From positions 5,205 through 69,204 of the forward strand of contig DATGUF010000021.1 of assembly GCA_035301485.1 (NCBI GenBank): a DNA stretch of 64,000 nt, read 5' to 3'. This DNA comes from CALEAR01 sp035301485. Its GTDB lineage: Bacteria > Pseudomonadota > Gammaproteobacteria > Pseudomonadales > Alcanivoracaceae. Below the pieces are notes generated by a model. The model was not told where the DNA came from, searched no databases, and was given only the letters and a program-made list of their open reading frames with translations. Below are positions 17,317-26,704 of this stretch, piece by piece (within the stretch, counting starts at the first letter, position 1; the number at the start of each line of letters is the position of its first letter). A program made the translations under genes and the position numbers.

Positions 17317-18107
17317 AACTCTTTATTTTTGCCTTTTTCTTGTTGCGACAATAACCAAAGCCCTGTGTGCTTATTAAAGTTACCTTGCGCGTAGTTCATG
17401 GCTACGATAAAACCAATGCGCCCATCTAAGAAACCACCACGAAAAATATAAATATTTATAAAAGTCCAGATTGAACGCAAAAGCACCAATAACATGCTGC
17501 GATTGCGTTTGCCCCGCTCAAAATATTTGTGGCTCCCTAACCATGCATATTTAATATTTTTTTCTAAGGCATGGCCATAGTCTCGCGAAGTGTAATGCAA
17601 CAAAATACCAGGAAGGCGCCCTACTTTACCTGCAGGATGCAAGACTTTTTCATGCACTTGCACAGGGGTAAAACTAGATCCTTCACGAATGAAAAGACGT
17701 AAAGGCGCGCGCCCGCTGCGCCCAAAACGCAGCATTTTACCGTGACGCACTACCCCCCACTTAATAGTGAAAGCTACTTCCTCAATACGCGGCTGCTGCA
17801 GCAATTTGGCCAAGGCTTTTTGAGCCGTTGCATCTAAAGACTCATCCGCATCAATAAACAGCACCCAATCCATACGTGCTTTTTCTAGACAGCGCTGCTT
17901 TTGTGGCCCAAAACCAGGCCAATCTGTCACCCACACGTTATCGGTGTATTCCTTAACAATTTCCACAGTGTTATCGGTGCTACCGCTATCAAGAACAATG
18001 ATCTCATCAGCAAGATTTTTAACTGAATCCAAACATTGACGTATGCGGTCAGCTTCGTTTTTTGTAATAACACAAACAGAAAGTGTGTGGCGTGCAGGCT
18101 CGCTCAT
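17313..18107 (-). CDS. Glycosyltransferase family 2 protein, WaaE/KdtX-like
   Basis: This is a GT-A glycosyltransferase (264 residues) resembling the WaaE/KdtX LPS-core glucosyltransferases. The N-terminal Rossmann-like part has SVCVITKNEADRI and VLDSGSTDNT. The metal-binding DAD is at residues 86-88 in LFIDADESLD. A C-terminal hydrophobic stretch around SMLLVLLRSIWTFINIYIF may dock on the membrane. It lies 83 bases downstream of waaC, so it is probably the last gene of the glnE-ilvE-waaC transcript. Its TAG overlaps the convergent gene's TAA. Confidence 0.87.
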   Translation of the reverse strand: MSEPARHTLSVCVITKNEADRIRQCLDSVKNLADEIIVLDSGSTDNTVEIVKEYTDNVWVTDWPGFGPQKQRCLEKARMDWVLFIDADESLDATAQKALAKLLQQPRIEEVAFTIKWGVVRHGKMLRFGRSGRAPLRLFIREGSSFTPVQVHEKVLHPAGKVGRLPGILLHYTSRDYGHALEKNIKYAWLGSHKYFERGKRNRSMLLVLLRSIWTFINIYIFRGGFLDGRIGFIVAMNYAQGNFNKHTGLWLLSQQEKGKNKEF

Positions 18108-18190
18108 GCATTAATCCTTTCTTTCCATATCAAGTGGTTTGTGCAGAACTTTAGCACAAAATAGATGCGCAATAATGGCTATATAGGTTA

Positions 18191-19225
18191 TTAGCCTTCA
18201 GATTCAAGCTGAATTTGCCGCATCAACACTAACTCTATTTGTTCCGGCTGCACCTTTTCCATACAAGGCGGCCAAACCGCCTCACCTTTGCGCTCGTACT
18301 GGCATTCTCGAGACATGCAGGGCGCACAGTGGTAATCGGCGCCTAAGTTAACAACTTGTGGTGAGGGCACGCCGCTGTAGTAGGGATCTGTGGGGCCAAA
18401 GATCATTACGCCTGGCACCCCAGCGGCGGCGGCCAAATGCGCCAACCCGGTATCTCCCGCTACGCTCGCACTCACGGTATCGAGCAAGTACGTGAAAACA
18501 TTGGTTAACGTCATACGAGGTAACACCGTCGCTAATGGCAAGCCACTTGCTAAGCGTTCTGCACGAGCTTGTTCTTCATCGTTCCCATGGGGGAAATCCA
18601 CTTGCCAGCCTCGTGCGGTTAAACGTTCGGCTAGTTCGCGCCAATAAGTTTCGGGCCAATGTTTATTCGCCCAAGTGGTGCCATGGCAAAGCAATATTTT
18701 TGGCGGGCTAGAAGTGGATGTACGGTGCGCCGTTAAACCGTAATCTAACGGGCCTTCACGCCTGCTATAGTTCAAAGCGGCAGCAAACAAGGAGCGATAA
18801 CGTTCGATGGCGTGCTGTTGCCAAGGTATGGTTACCGGCCTATCTAGCACTTTGGCCGATAGCGGTTCACGTGCGCTTGTGCGGTCAAATCCCCATTTAG
18901 GCCCTTGCCCCATGCGGGTAACTGCTGCGCTTTTCAGCAAGCCCTGTGCATCAATAATACAATCGTAGCGTTCTGCTTTTATTTGCTGTTTGAACTGCTT
19001 CCAGGTACCTGATGCTAGGGTGTGCAAAGGGCGCTTGCGCCATGCACGAATATTCGCGGGTATGGCGTGCCGTACGGCGGGGTGGTACTTCACCACATCA
19101 AGAAAAGCGCCTTCTACCACCCAATCCACTTGTAAATCTGGATAGTAATGCAGCGCTTCAGTAAGGGCAGGAAAAGTGTGAAGGATATCCCCCAAGGAAG
19201 ACATTTTAATAAGCAGTATTTTCAT
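18191..19225 (-). CDS. waaC: Lipopolysaccharide heptosyltransferase I (WaaC)
   Basis: WaaC adds the first L-glycero-D-manno-heptose to Kdo2-lipid A (GT9 family, 344 residues). The N-terminus MKILLIKMSSLGDILHTFPAL and VDWVVEG are the WaaC rather than WaaF pattern. DAQGLLKSA, HGTTWANKHWPE and VAGDTGLAHLAAAAGVP are conserved GT9 blocks, the last in the nucleotide-sugar site. A cysteine cluster near the end (CAPCMSRECQY) is also common in WaaC. It follows ilvE by 44 bases. No waaF is next to it, unlike in pseudomonads. Confidence 0.92.
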   Translation of the reverse strand: MKILLIKMSSLGDILHTFPALTEALHYYPDLQVDWVVEGAFLDVVKYHPAVRHAIPANIRAWRKRPLHTLASGTWKQFKQQIKAERYDCIIDAQGLLKSAAVTRMGQGPKWGFDRTSAREPLSAKVLDRPVTIPWQQHAIERYRSLFAAALNYSRREGPLDYGLTAHRTSTSSPPKILLCHGTTWANKHWPETYWRELAERLTARGWQVDFPHGNDEEQARAERLASGLPLATVLPRMTLTNVFTYLLDTVSASVAGDTGLAHLAAAAGVPGVMIFGPTDPYYSGVPSPQVVNLGADYHCAPCMSRECQYERKGEAVWPPCMEKVQPEQIELVLMRQIQLESEG

Positions 19226-19269
19226 TACTTTTGCTCAGCCTTTCCTAGGGGAACATCCACCAATCGTAC

Positions 19270-20193
19270 TTAATTAACGTACGTCAACCAGTGCTCATAC
19301 TCGGGCAATTTGCCACGTACTACATCAAAGTAAATATCTTGTAGCTTTTCGGTCACTGGCCCGCGGCGGCCTGCACCAATTTTGCGGCCATCCAGTTCAC
19401 GAATAGGCGTTACTTCTGCGGCGGTACCGGTAAAGAAGGCCTCATCGCACACGTACACTTCATCACGGGTAATGCGCTTCTCTACTACTTGGTAGCCTTG
19501 GTCTTCGGCCAGTTCAATCAATGTGCGGCGGGTAATACCGTCTAAGCATGAAGTCAGCTCTGGGGTGTAAATCACTCCGTCGCGAATGATGAAAATGTTT
19601 TCACCGCTGCCTTCTGCCACGTAGCCTTCTGGATCAAGCAGCAAGGCTTCATCGGCGCCCGATGCGAGGGCTTCGTTCAGCGCCAGCATGGAGTTAATGT
19701 AGTTGCCGTTTGCTTTGGCTTTGCACATGGCGATGTTTACGTGGTGGCGGGTAAACGAGCTGGTGCGCACTTTAATGCCTTGCTCTAAGGCTTCGGGCGC
19801 CATGTAGGAAGGCCATTCCCAGGCTGCTACTACTACCCGTACGCTGAGGCCGGTGGCGCGTAAGCCCATGGCTTCACTGCCGTAAAACACCATGGGCCGT
19901 AAGTAGGCGTGGGGAAGGTTGTTGTCTTTCACTGCTGCTACTTGCGCATCGTTAATCTCTTCTTTACTAAATGGCAGTGCCATTTGCATGATATGCGCAG
20001 AATTAAACAAACGGTCTGTATGTTCTTGCAAGCGGAAGATGGCGGGGCCTTTTTCAGTTTCGTAAGCACGTACACCTTCAAAAACACCCATACCATAGTG
20101 AAGAGTATGAGTTAACACGTGCACATTGGCCTCACGCCAAGGCACCATCTTACCGTCTAACCAAATAAAACCATCACGATCAGCCATAGACAT
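19270..20193 (-). CDS. ilvE: Branched-chain amino acid aminotransferase (IlvE)
   Basis: IlvE makes the last step of leucine, isoleucine and valine synthesis by PLP-dependent transamination with glutamate. The length, 307 residues, is standard for fold-type IV. The N-terminus has FIWLDGKMVPW and HYGMGVFEGVRAYE. The PLP lysine is in KANGNYINSM. PEGYVAEGSGENIF and FFTGTAAEVTPI complete the cofactor pocket. It lies 45 bases downstream of glnE, in the glnE-ilvE-waaC order seen in pseudomonads. Confidence 0.96.
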   Translation of the reverse strand: MSMADRDGFIWLDGKMVPWREANVHVLTHTLHYGMGVFEGVRAYETEKGPAIFRLQEHTDRLFNSAHIMQMALPFSKEEINDAQVAAVKDNNLPHAYLRPMVFYGSEAMGLRATGLSVRVVVAAWEWPSYMAPEALEQGIKVRTSSFTRHHVNIAMCKAKANGNYINSMLALNEALASGADEALLLDPEGYVAEGSGENIFIIRDGVIYTPELTSCLDGITRRTLIELAEDQGYQVVEKRITRDEVYVCDEAFFTGTAAEVTPIRELDGRKIGAGRRGPVTEKLQDIYFDVVRGKLPEYEHWLTYVN

Positions 20194-20238
20194 GGCACAT
20201 ATTCTCCTGGATAAATTCTTACTGAACTGCCAACGATG

Positions 20239-23115
20239 TTACGCTGCAGAATTATTAACAAACCAACGGCGCCATACGGCGCCAACCTCTTGGCTTAATT
20301 CAATGAGATAAGCCTTTTCCAGAGGTGTCAGCACTTGTCCGAGCGCTGCGCGGTGAACGGCAGAGCGGTAGGCGAGATACGCCTCCCGTAATAGGCCGGC
20401 CTCATGAGCTGGCACTTGTTCTATCGTTGCTAAAACATCTAACAACCGTATGTTATCTGTATGCTGCGTTAACGCTGGGTAATCGAACGCCCAACGCAGC
20501 ACACCATATTGCACCATAAATTCGACCTCAACGATACCTCCACGGCCAAATTTTAATGCTTCGCTACTATCAGTAGTTAAGTTAGCGTCGTGATGCTTGT
20601 ACAATTTTTCACGCATGGCTAACACTTCCTGCTGCAGTGCCTGCAACGGGCGTTGTTGCCGTAGAACATTATCACGTATTTTGGCAAAACGCTGTTCTAC
20701 TTCTACAACACCTGCCACCACTCGTGCTCTCGTTAATGCTTGGTGCTCCCACGTCCAGGCTTCTTCCTGCTGGTAGCGTTCAAATGCGTTTAATGTACTC
20801 GCTAAAGGGCCCGCATTGCCAGAGGGCCGCAAGCGCATATCTACCTCATATAAACGCCCTTCCACCGTATGCGATGTCAGTATTTGCACGAGCATTTGGC
20901 ACAACCGCGTGTAAAACTGCCCATTACTAACGGCATTGTCGCCGTTGGTCATAGCATTACTAGGCGCATCGTATAAAAACACAAGGTCTAAATCAGAATC
21001 AGGGCTAAGTTCCAACCCGCCTAATTTGCCATACGCCACCACCACGCATTGCATCCCTGCTGCATTGCCCTCCTCATCCGTCGGCAACCCATAGCGTAAC
21101 GCAGTATCATGCCACGCCAAGAGCAATATTTGGTTGATCACCGCTTCTGCCAACCAGGCTAAGTAATCACTCACTTTCATGAGAGGCAACTGCTCTGAAG
21201 CCGCTTGTACGGTTACCCTCAACTGATGCACTTGTTTAAAGTGACGCACCACTTCTAATTGGCGTTGTACATCTTCCGCAGGCACGCGTAGCAATTGTTG
21301 GCGTAATTCATCTTGTAGTTGCGCAAGGGTTGGAAAGCTATAAAGGGCTGAAGCGTCGAGCAATTCCTCCATTAAGGCTGGATGCTGGGTAACCAGCGAG
21401 GCCACACTGGCGCTCATGCCAAACAATTTAACGATTTGGTTAATCACCCGCGGGTTTTCAGCAAGCAATTCCAAATGGTGCTGCCCTCGCGCTAGCAGTA
21501 CATCAAGCAAACCCAACAAGGGCAATAATTGTTCTGCGCCCCCTCGGTGATAGCCCAAGGCTTCAAGCAACCGTGGCAGCACCGAGTCTAAGCTATCGCT
21601 ATAAAGGCGCCACTGCTCTGGCAAACCTTGCCGGAACGCCGCCAGCTGTTGCAGCACCTCTCCTGCTTCTTCCACGCCAAAGTTAGTAAGCACTTGCGCT
21701 GCCCGTTGTTTTGGCAGCTGCCCGCGCCACAGGGCAATAGTCTGTTGGTCGATGGAATCTTCTACATTACGTTCATCTTCTGGGGCTGCGATGACTTGCT
21801 GAAACTGATAGCGCACCTGTTCGCGGTAAAAGGAAAGTGCTGCCTCGCACTCGGCAACAGAAGTGAATCCTAAGGTAAAAGCCAGTCGCGCACGTTCTTC
21901 TTCTGCGCGAGGAAGCAGCTGTGTTTGTTGGTCTCGCCAAGCTTGAAGGCGATGCTCCATACGCCGCAAGAACACGTAAGCGGTAGTCAGCTCTTTAGCT
22001 ACAGAGGGGCTAATTAAGCCTTGTTCCGCTAGCATTGGAAGCACGGCGAGCAAGTGCGCCGCTTGTAAGGCAAGTTCCTGGCCTCCGCGCACTAGCTGCT
22101 GCACTTGCACAATAAATTCAATTTCACGAATACCGCCGGCGCCTAATTTAATATCTTCATAACGGCCCTGTTGGCGCACTTCGCGCTCTATCAACTGCTT
22201 CATTTCTCGCAAAGAAGCCAACGCGCCGTAATCCAAATAACGACGAAACACAAACGGTTTCAGTGTTTCAATGAGGCGTTGGCCTGCCCTCACATCTCCG
22301 GCCACAGCACGTATTTTAATGAGTGCGTAACGTTCCCATTCGCGGCCTTGATGGCGATAGTAAGCAACGAGGCTTTCAAAACTAGAAGCCAATGCTCCTG
22401 CGCTACCCCAAGGGCGCAGCCGCATATCCACACGATAAACGAAGCCGTCTGCAGTTTGGCTATCCAATAAGCGAATGAGCGCCTGCCCAAGGCGAGTATA
22501 GAACTGCTGATAACTCAACGTAGCTAGCTCACCTTCTGTTTCATAGGCAAAAATAAGATCTATATCAGAAGAAAGGTTGAGTTCTTGCGCACCTAATTTA
22601 CCCATGGCAAAAATTACCAGTGGCTGAGAGGCTCCAGCTGCGTTTTTCGGTACGCCATAGCGTTGGCAGTAAAGAGCAAATAGGCGTTCTTGGCACACTG
22701 TTAAAATGCTATCGGCAAGCAAGCTAAGCTCATGCAGAGTTTCAGGCAAATCTGCTACGCCAGCAAGGTCACGCCAAATAATGCGGCACAGGTAGCGATG
22801 CCGAAAGGCACGCAATGGGGCCAACATGGCGGCATCATCTTGAAGAGGAGCCAGTGTGGCGGTTAATTCTTGCTGCAAAACCTGCGCACTGGGAGATGGC
22901 TGTGCGGCTTGCTCTTCCAACCAAGCAAACAGAGCCGGCGTGCGCACACACTGTTCAAGTAAATACTCAGAACCCAACAGCACCGTGTTCCATTGCGCCA
23001 ACAATGCTGGCGTAGCCTGCACTCCCACCTGGTGGAGCTGTGCCCAAGCCTGTTCTAGCGCTGGGGCCAACTCATGCGCTAGCGTTGCATTCACCTGCGG
23101 CGTTAATGGCTTCAC
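20239..23115 (-). CDS. glnE: Bifunctional glutamine synthetase adenylyltransferase/adenylyl-removing enzyme (GlnE)
   Basis: GlnE adds AMP to, or removes it from, glutamine synthetase in response to PII, setting nitrogen assimilation. The 958-residue length fits a two-headed enzyme (E. coli 946). Both nucleotidyltransferase sites are intact: LNLSSDIDLIFAYE in the N-terminal adenylyl-removing half and LSPDSDLDLVFLYD in the C-terminal adenylating half. RLRPWGSAGAL and RLRPSGNAGPL repeat in the two halves. It heads the minus-strand transcript into ilvE and waaC. The divergent DUF47-pit unit is 269 bases away. Confidence 0.96.
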   Translation of the reverse strand: MKPLTPQVNATLAHELAPALEQAWAQLHQVGVQATPALLAQWNTVLLGSEYLLEQCVRTPALFAWLEEQAAQPSPSAQVLQQELTATLAPLQDDAAMLAPLRAFRHRYLCRIIWRDLAGVADLPETLHELSLLADSILTVCQERLFALYCQRYGVPKNAAGASQPLVIFAMGKLGAQELNLSSDIDLIFAYETEGELATLSYQQFYTRLGQALIRLLDSQTADGFVYRVDMRLRPWGSAGALASSFESLVAYYRHQGREWERYALIKIRAVAGDVRAGQRLIETLKPFVFRRYLDYGALASLREMKQLIEREVRQQGRYEDIKLGAGGIREIEFIVQVQQLVRGGQELALQAAHLLAVLPMLAEQGLISPSVAKELTTAYVFLRRMEHRLQAWRDQQTQLLPRAEEERARLAFTLGFTSVAECEAALSFYREQVRYQFQQVIAAPEDERNVEDSIDQQTIALWRGQLPKQRAAQVLTNFGVEEAGEVLQQLAAFRQGLPEQWRLYSDSLDSVLPRLLEALGYHRGGAEQLLPLLGLLDVLLARGQHHLELLAENPRVINQIVKLFGMSASVASLVTQHPALMEELLDASALYSFPTLAQLQDELRQQLLRVPAEDVQRQLEVVRHFKQVHQLRVTVQAASEQLPLMKVSDYLAWLAEAVINQILLLAWHDTALRYGLPTDEEGNAAGMQCVVVAYGKLGGLELSPDSDLDLVFLYDAPSNAMTNGDNAVSNGQFYTRLCQMLVQILTSHTVEGRLYEVDMRLRPSGNAGPLASTLNAFERYQQEEAWTWEHQALTRARVVAGVVEVEQRFAKIRDNVLRQQRPLQALQQEVLAMREKLYKHHDANLTTDSSEALKFGRGGIVEVEFMVQYGVLRWAFDYPALTQHTDNIRLLDVLATIEQVPAHEAGLLREAYLAYRSAVHRAALGQVLTPLEKAYLIELSQEVGAVWRRWFVNNSAA

Positions 23116-23320
23116 AAACTTATCCCTTTATTCATTCCTCATGCCCCTTGCGCACCAATGGCTGTTTGGCCTCGTTTATATGGGTGTTTTTTACCGCACC
23201 ATGCAGCCAACGATGCAGATGCAAGCTCGATAATACAACAGTCGTAAAGTTTCCCTCTATTTTGTAAGCAATTTATGGCAAAATGCTCACCATTATTTGC
23301 AAGTAGCATGGGACCTACAC

Positions 23321-23349
23321 GTGAAAACAGCCACGGCCGGTTCTATACT
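23321..23349 (+). promoter_or_regulatory. Candidate promoter of the DUF47-pit unit
   Basis: GTGAAA (23321-23326) and TATACT (23344-23349) are 17 bases apart, ending 35 bases before the start codon. I looked for a Pho box in 23116-23384 and saw no convincing one. Confidence 0.38.
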
Positions 23350-23384
23350 TAAGTTTTACAGCACAACTTGGAGCACTTCACACC

Positions 23385-24065
23385 ATGTCTATTGGTAATT
23401 CCATTGCTCGTTTATTTGGCCGTTCTCCCATCAGGCCTTTGCTACGCCATTACGAAACCGTGCATGCCAGCGTGGCCGAGCTAGAACCCTATTTTCAAGC
23501 CGCTATTGCTAACGATTGGGAAGAAGGTAGAGCGATACGTGAGCGCATTGTTGTACTCGAAAATGAAGCCGACGACATGAAGCGTGAATTTCGTTTAAAC
23601 CTGCCTAAGCATCTGTTTTTGCACATGCCGAGAACCGACTTGCTCGAGTTAATGAGCATTCAAGACAGAGTTGCCAACAAATCGAAAGACATCACAGGTT
23701 TAATGCTTGGCCGCGAAATGTCCATACCTGAGCCCTTAGCGGAACCCATCTTGGCTTACATTCGCAGCACCATTAATACTTCGGCCCAAGCACGCACAGC
23801 TTTAAACGAACTGGATGTGCTCATGGAAACCGGCTTCGCTAAGCGAGAAATTAAACTCATCGAAAACATGGTGGAAGTGCTTGATGACATCGAAGGTGAA
23901 ACCGACGATTTACAGGTGCAAGTGCGCTCCATTCTATTTGGTATTGAAAAAGAACTGCACCCCGTGGATGTGATGTTCTTATACAAGATCATTGAATGGA
24001 TCGGCGAACTATCAGACCGAGCCCACAAAGTGGGCGGTTATTTACACCGTCTCGTTGCACGCTAA
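23385..24065 (+). CDS. DUF47/TIGR00153 PhoU-like regulator of phosphate transport
   Basis: This is a helical, PhoU-like cytoplasmic protein (226 residues) usually encoded beside Pit transporters and thought to modulate them. The N-terminus has LFGRSPIRPLLRHYETVHA. A middle segment has LFLHMPRTDLLELMSIQD, the typical DUF47 block. Acidic helices with repeated E/D pairs, such as ENEADDMKREF, may bind metal as in PhoU. The pit gene starts 16 bases after its stop, so they are surely cotranscribed. Confidence 0.92.
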   Translation: MSIGNSIARLFGRSPIRPLLRHYETVHASVAELEPYFQAAIANDWEEGRAIRERIVVLENEADDMKREFRLNLPKHLFLHMPRTDLLELMSIQDRVANKSKDITGLMLGREMSIPEPLAEPILAYIRSTINTSAQARTALNELDVLMETGFAKREIKLIENMVEVLDDIEGETDDLQVQVRSILFGIEKELHPVDVMFLYKIIEWIGELSDRAHKVGGYLHRLVAR

Positions 24066-24081
24066 TCACCGGAGATAACCA

Positions 24082-25341
24082 ATGGAATTTATCGTAGCTC
24101 ACGGTACGCTTATCCTATTGCTTGCCTGTGCATTTGGTTTTTTTATGGCTTGGGGCATCGGTGCTAACGACGTGGCTAACGCCATGGGCACCTCGGTGGG
24201 TTCAGGCGTATTAACAATCAAACAGGCCATTATCGTGGCCATGATTTTTGAATTCTTAGGCGCATACTTAGCGGGTGGGGAGGTGACCCAAACCGTAAGG
24301 TCGGGCATTGTGGACAGCAGCGTGCTAGAAAATACCCCGCATTTGCTGGTGTACGGCATGCTTTCCACCCTTCTTGGTACTGCTGTTTGGCTCACCATTG
24401 CCTCAGCTAAAGGTTGGCCCGTATCCACCACCCACACTGTTATTGGGGCCATTATCGGGTTTGCCGCTGTAGGTATCGGTGTAGATGCGGTGCAGTGGAG
24501 CAAAATTTGGAACATTGTTGGTGGCTGGGTACTTTCACCCGTCCTTGCAGGTGTTGTTTCTTATACGCTATTCCGCAGTGTACAAATACTCATCCTCGAC
24601 ACACCTGACCCGTTCGTACAAGCCAAGCGCTACGTGCCCATCTATCTCTTCTTAACCGGTTTCATGGTGTCCATGGTGACTTTCATGAAAGGGTTAAAAC
24701 ACGTTGGTTTAAACCTTTCTCCCTTAGCCAGTGTTGGCTTTGCCGTACTCACCGGTGTTCTCATCACACTCATCGGTAAAATGCTACTAGCTAAAATTGA
24801 ACCAAGCCCCGATCAAGATCGTCGTTTCCGGTTCGCTAGCACAGAGCGCTTGTTCGGCGTATTGATGATTTTTACCGCTTGTTCCATGGCTTTTGCTCAT
24901 GGTTCCAACGACGTATCCAATGCGGTGGGGCCTCTCGCTGCCATTTATAGCGTAATTGCTGACGGCAGTGTGAATTCAAGCACCCGAGTACCTAGCTGGA
25001 TTTTACTGCTAGGTGGTGTTGGTATTGTGGCGGGGCTCGCCATGTTCGGCCGCCGTGTGATGCACACCATTGGTAAAAAGATTACCGAACTAACACCTAG
25101 CCGTGGTTTTGCTGCTGAATTAGGCGCCGCTTCTACAGTTGTGTTAGCCACTGGTACGGGCTTGCCCGTTTCCACCACCCACACCTTAGTAGGTGCTATC
25201 TTAGGTGTAGGCTTTGCGCGTGGTATCGGTGCTATCGACCTACGCGTTGTTCGTGGTATTTTCGCCTCCTGGTTTGTTACCTTGCCAGCGGGTGCGTTTT
25301 TCTCCACGATCTTCTTCTTTTTGTTCATCGCATTGTTTTAG
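24082..25341 (+). CDS. pitA: Low-affinity inorganic phosphate transporter (Pit family)
   Basis: Pit proteins import metal-phosphate complexes with protons across the inner membrane. The 419-residue protein is strongly hydrophobic with about ten membrane segments. The two inverted Pit signatures are present: GANDVANAMGTSVGSGVLT near the N-terminus and AHGSNDVSNAVGPLAAIY in the second half. Each is followed later by a VSTTHT motif. A short cytoplasmic loop with PSPDQDRRFRF separates the halves. The symbol follows common usage; pit would serve equally. Confidence 0.94.
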   Translation: MEFIVAHGTLILLLACAFGFFMAWGIGANDVANAMGTSVGSGVLTIKQAIIVAMIFEFLGAYLAGGEVTQTVRSGIVDSSVLENTPHLLVYGMLSTLLGTAVWLTIASAKGWPVSTTHTVIGAIIGFAAVGIGVDAVQWSKIWNIVGGWVLSPVLAGVVSYTLFRSVQILILDTPDPFVQAKRYVPIYLFLTGFMVSMVTFMKGLKHVGLNLSPLASVGFAVLTGVLITLIGKMLLAKIEPSPDQDRRFRFASTERLFGVLMIFTACSMAFAHGSNDVSNAVGPLAAIYSVIADGSVNSSTRVPSWILLLGGVGIVAGLAMFGRRVMHTIGKKITELTPSRGFAAELGAASTVVLATGTGLPVSTTHTLVGAILGVGFARGIGAIDLRVVRGIFASWFVTLPAGAFFSTIFFFLFIALF

Positions 25342-25396
25342 CAATAGGGCCTATTATTGTTATCTCCCATCATCAATATGAAGCAACGAGACGGCT

Positions 25397-26695
25397 ATGG
25401 CGTTAGAGCAACATTACGTAGATTGGTTTAGGCACTCCGCGCCCTACATTAATGCGCACCGTGGCAAAACCTTTGTGGTGATGGTGCCTGGCAAGGCCAT
25501 CGCGGCGGATAACCTCGTGCACACAGTGCACGATCTCGCCTTGCTTAACAGCCTCGGCATTCGCTTGGTGTTGGTGTTTGGTGCGAGGGATCAAATTAGC
25601 CAACAGCTTGCCTCTGCCGGCTTACAAAGTGAGTTTGATGGCGCCACGCGCATCACCGATGCAGACACACTCAATGTTGTAATCAGCGAGGTAGGGAAAA
25701 TTCGTGCGCAAATAGAAGGGTTGTTCTCTTCGAGTTTGCCGAATTCCCCCATGTACAACGCTAGCATTCACATTAGCTCTGGTAACTTTGTGGTGGCACG
25801 CCCCATTGGCGTGCGTAATGGCAAAGATTACCAATATACAGGCACAGTGCGGCGAGTGGCAGCGGCTGATATTCAGCAGCTACTAGCCCTAAATCACATC
25901 GTTCTCTTGCACTCAGTGGCAGGCTCGCCTACCGGCGAGCTTTTCAATATTAATGCTGAAGAAGTAGCCGCGGCAGCAGCTACTGCACTGCAAGCTGACA
26001 AAATCATTTATTTCACAAACCGTCCTTTGCTTGACGAACAAGGCCAGTTGATACGCGAGCTCACCACTTCAGCAGCACGCCAGTGGCCGCTAGAGGATGT
26101 GCATAGCCGCGAACAATTACTCGCCGCTATTCACGCCACCGAGCAAGGGGTAACACGCGCGCATTTAATTGATTACAACATCCCAGGCGCCCTATTGCGT
26201 GAACTGTTCACCCATGATGGGTGCGGCACTTTGGTGAGCACCGAGCACTACGAAACACTGCGCGAGGCCACCATTGATGATGTGGGCGGCATTTTGAAAC
26301 TCATTCGCCCATTAGAAAAAGCCGGCACACTCGTGCGCCGTTCACGCGAGCGATTGGAAAATGAGATTTCTCAATTCACCATCCTTGAGCGAGACGGCAT
26401 GGTGGTAGGCTGTGCGGCACTCTACCCCTTTGGTAACAAACAAGCGGGCGAGCTCGCTTGCTTGGCTATCCACCCTGATTATCGCAAAGCAGACCGCGGC
26501 CAGAAGTTGCTCAGTTTTATTGAAAAAACGGCGCGCCAACAAGGCTTGCAGTATTTGTTTACGCTTACCACACAAACAGCCCATTGGTTTTTACAACAAG
26601 GCTTTGAACCTGTGCCTGTAAGTGCTTTACCTGATGATCGACAGGCACTTTATAACTTTCAACGTAACTCCAAAGTATTTCGCAAAACTCTCTGA
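25397..26695 (+). CDS. argA: Amino-acid N-acetyltransferase (ArgA)
   Basis: ArgA acetylates glutamate with acetyl-CoA, the first step of arginine synthesis. It has 432 residues. The N-terminal part is an amino-acid-kinase-like domain (FVVMVPGKAI, HSVAGSPTGELFNI) that binds arginine as feedback inhibitor. The C-terminal GNAT domain begins near residue 290, with VVGCAALYPFG and CLAIHPDYRKADRGQKLL forming the acetyl-CoA loop. The TGA stop leads into the ribosome site of ilvD nine bases on, so the two amino-acid genes are coupled. Confidence 0.95.
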   Translation: MALEQHYVDWFRHSAPYINAHRGKTFVVMVPGKAIAADNLVHTVHDLALLNSLGIRLVLVFGARDQISQQLASAGLQSEFDGATRITDADTLNVVISEVGKIRAQIEGLFSSSLPNSPMYNASIHISSGNFVVARPIGVRNGKDYQYTGTVRRVAAADIQQLLALNHIVLLHSVAGSPTGELFNINAEEVAAAAATALQADKIIYFTNRPLLDEQGQLIRELTTSAARQWPLEDVHSREQLLAAIHATEQGVTRAHLIDYNIPGALLRELFTHDGCGTLVSTEHYETLREATIDDVGGILKLIRPLEKAGTLVRRSRERLENEISQFTILERDGMVVGCAALYPFGNKQAGELACLAIHPDYRKADRGQKLLSFIEKTARQQGLQYLFTLTTQTAHWFLQQGFEPVPVSALPDDRQALYNFQRNSKVFRKTL

Positions 26696-26704
26696 GGTTT
26701 TTTC

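Noticed and set aside
23116..23384. Pho box before the DUF47-pit unit
   Set aside because: No pair of CTGTCAT-like direct repeats with correct spacing was found.
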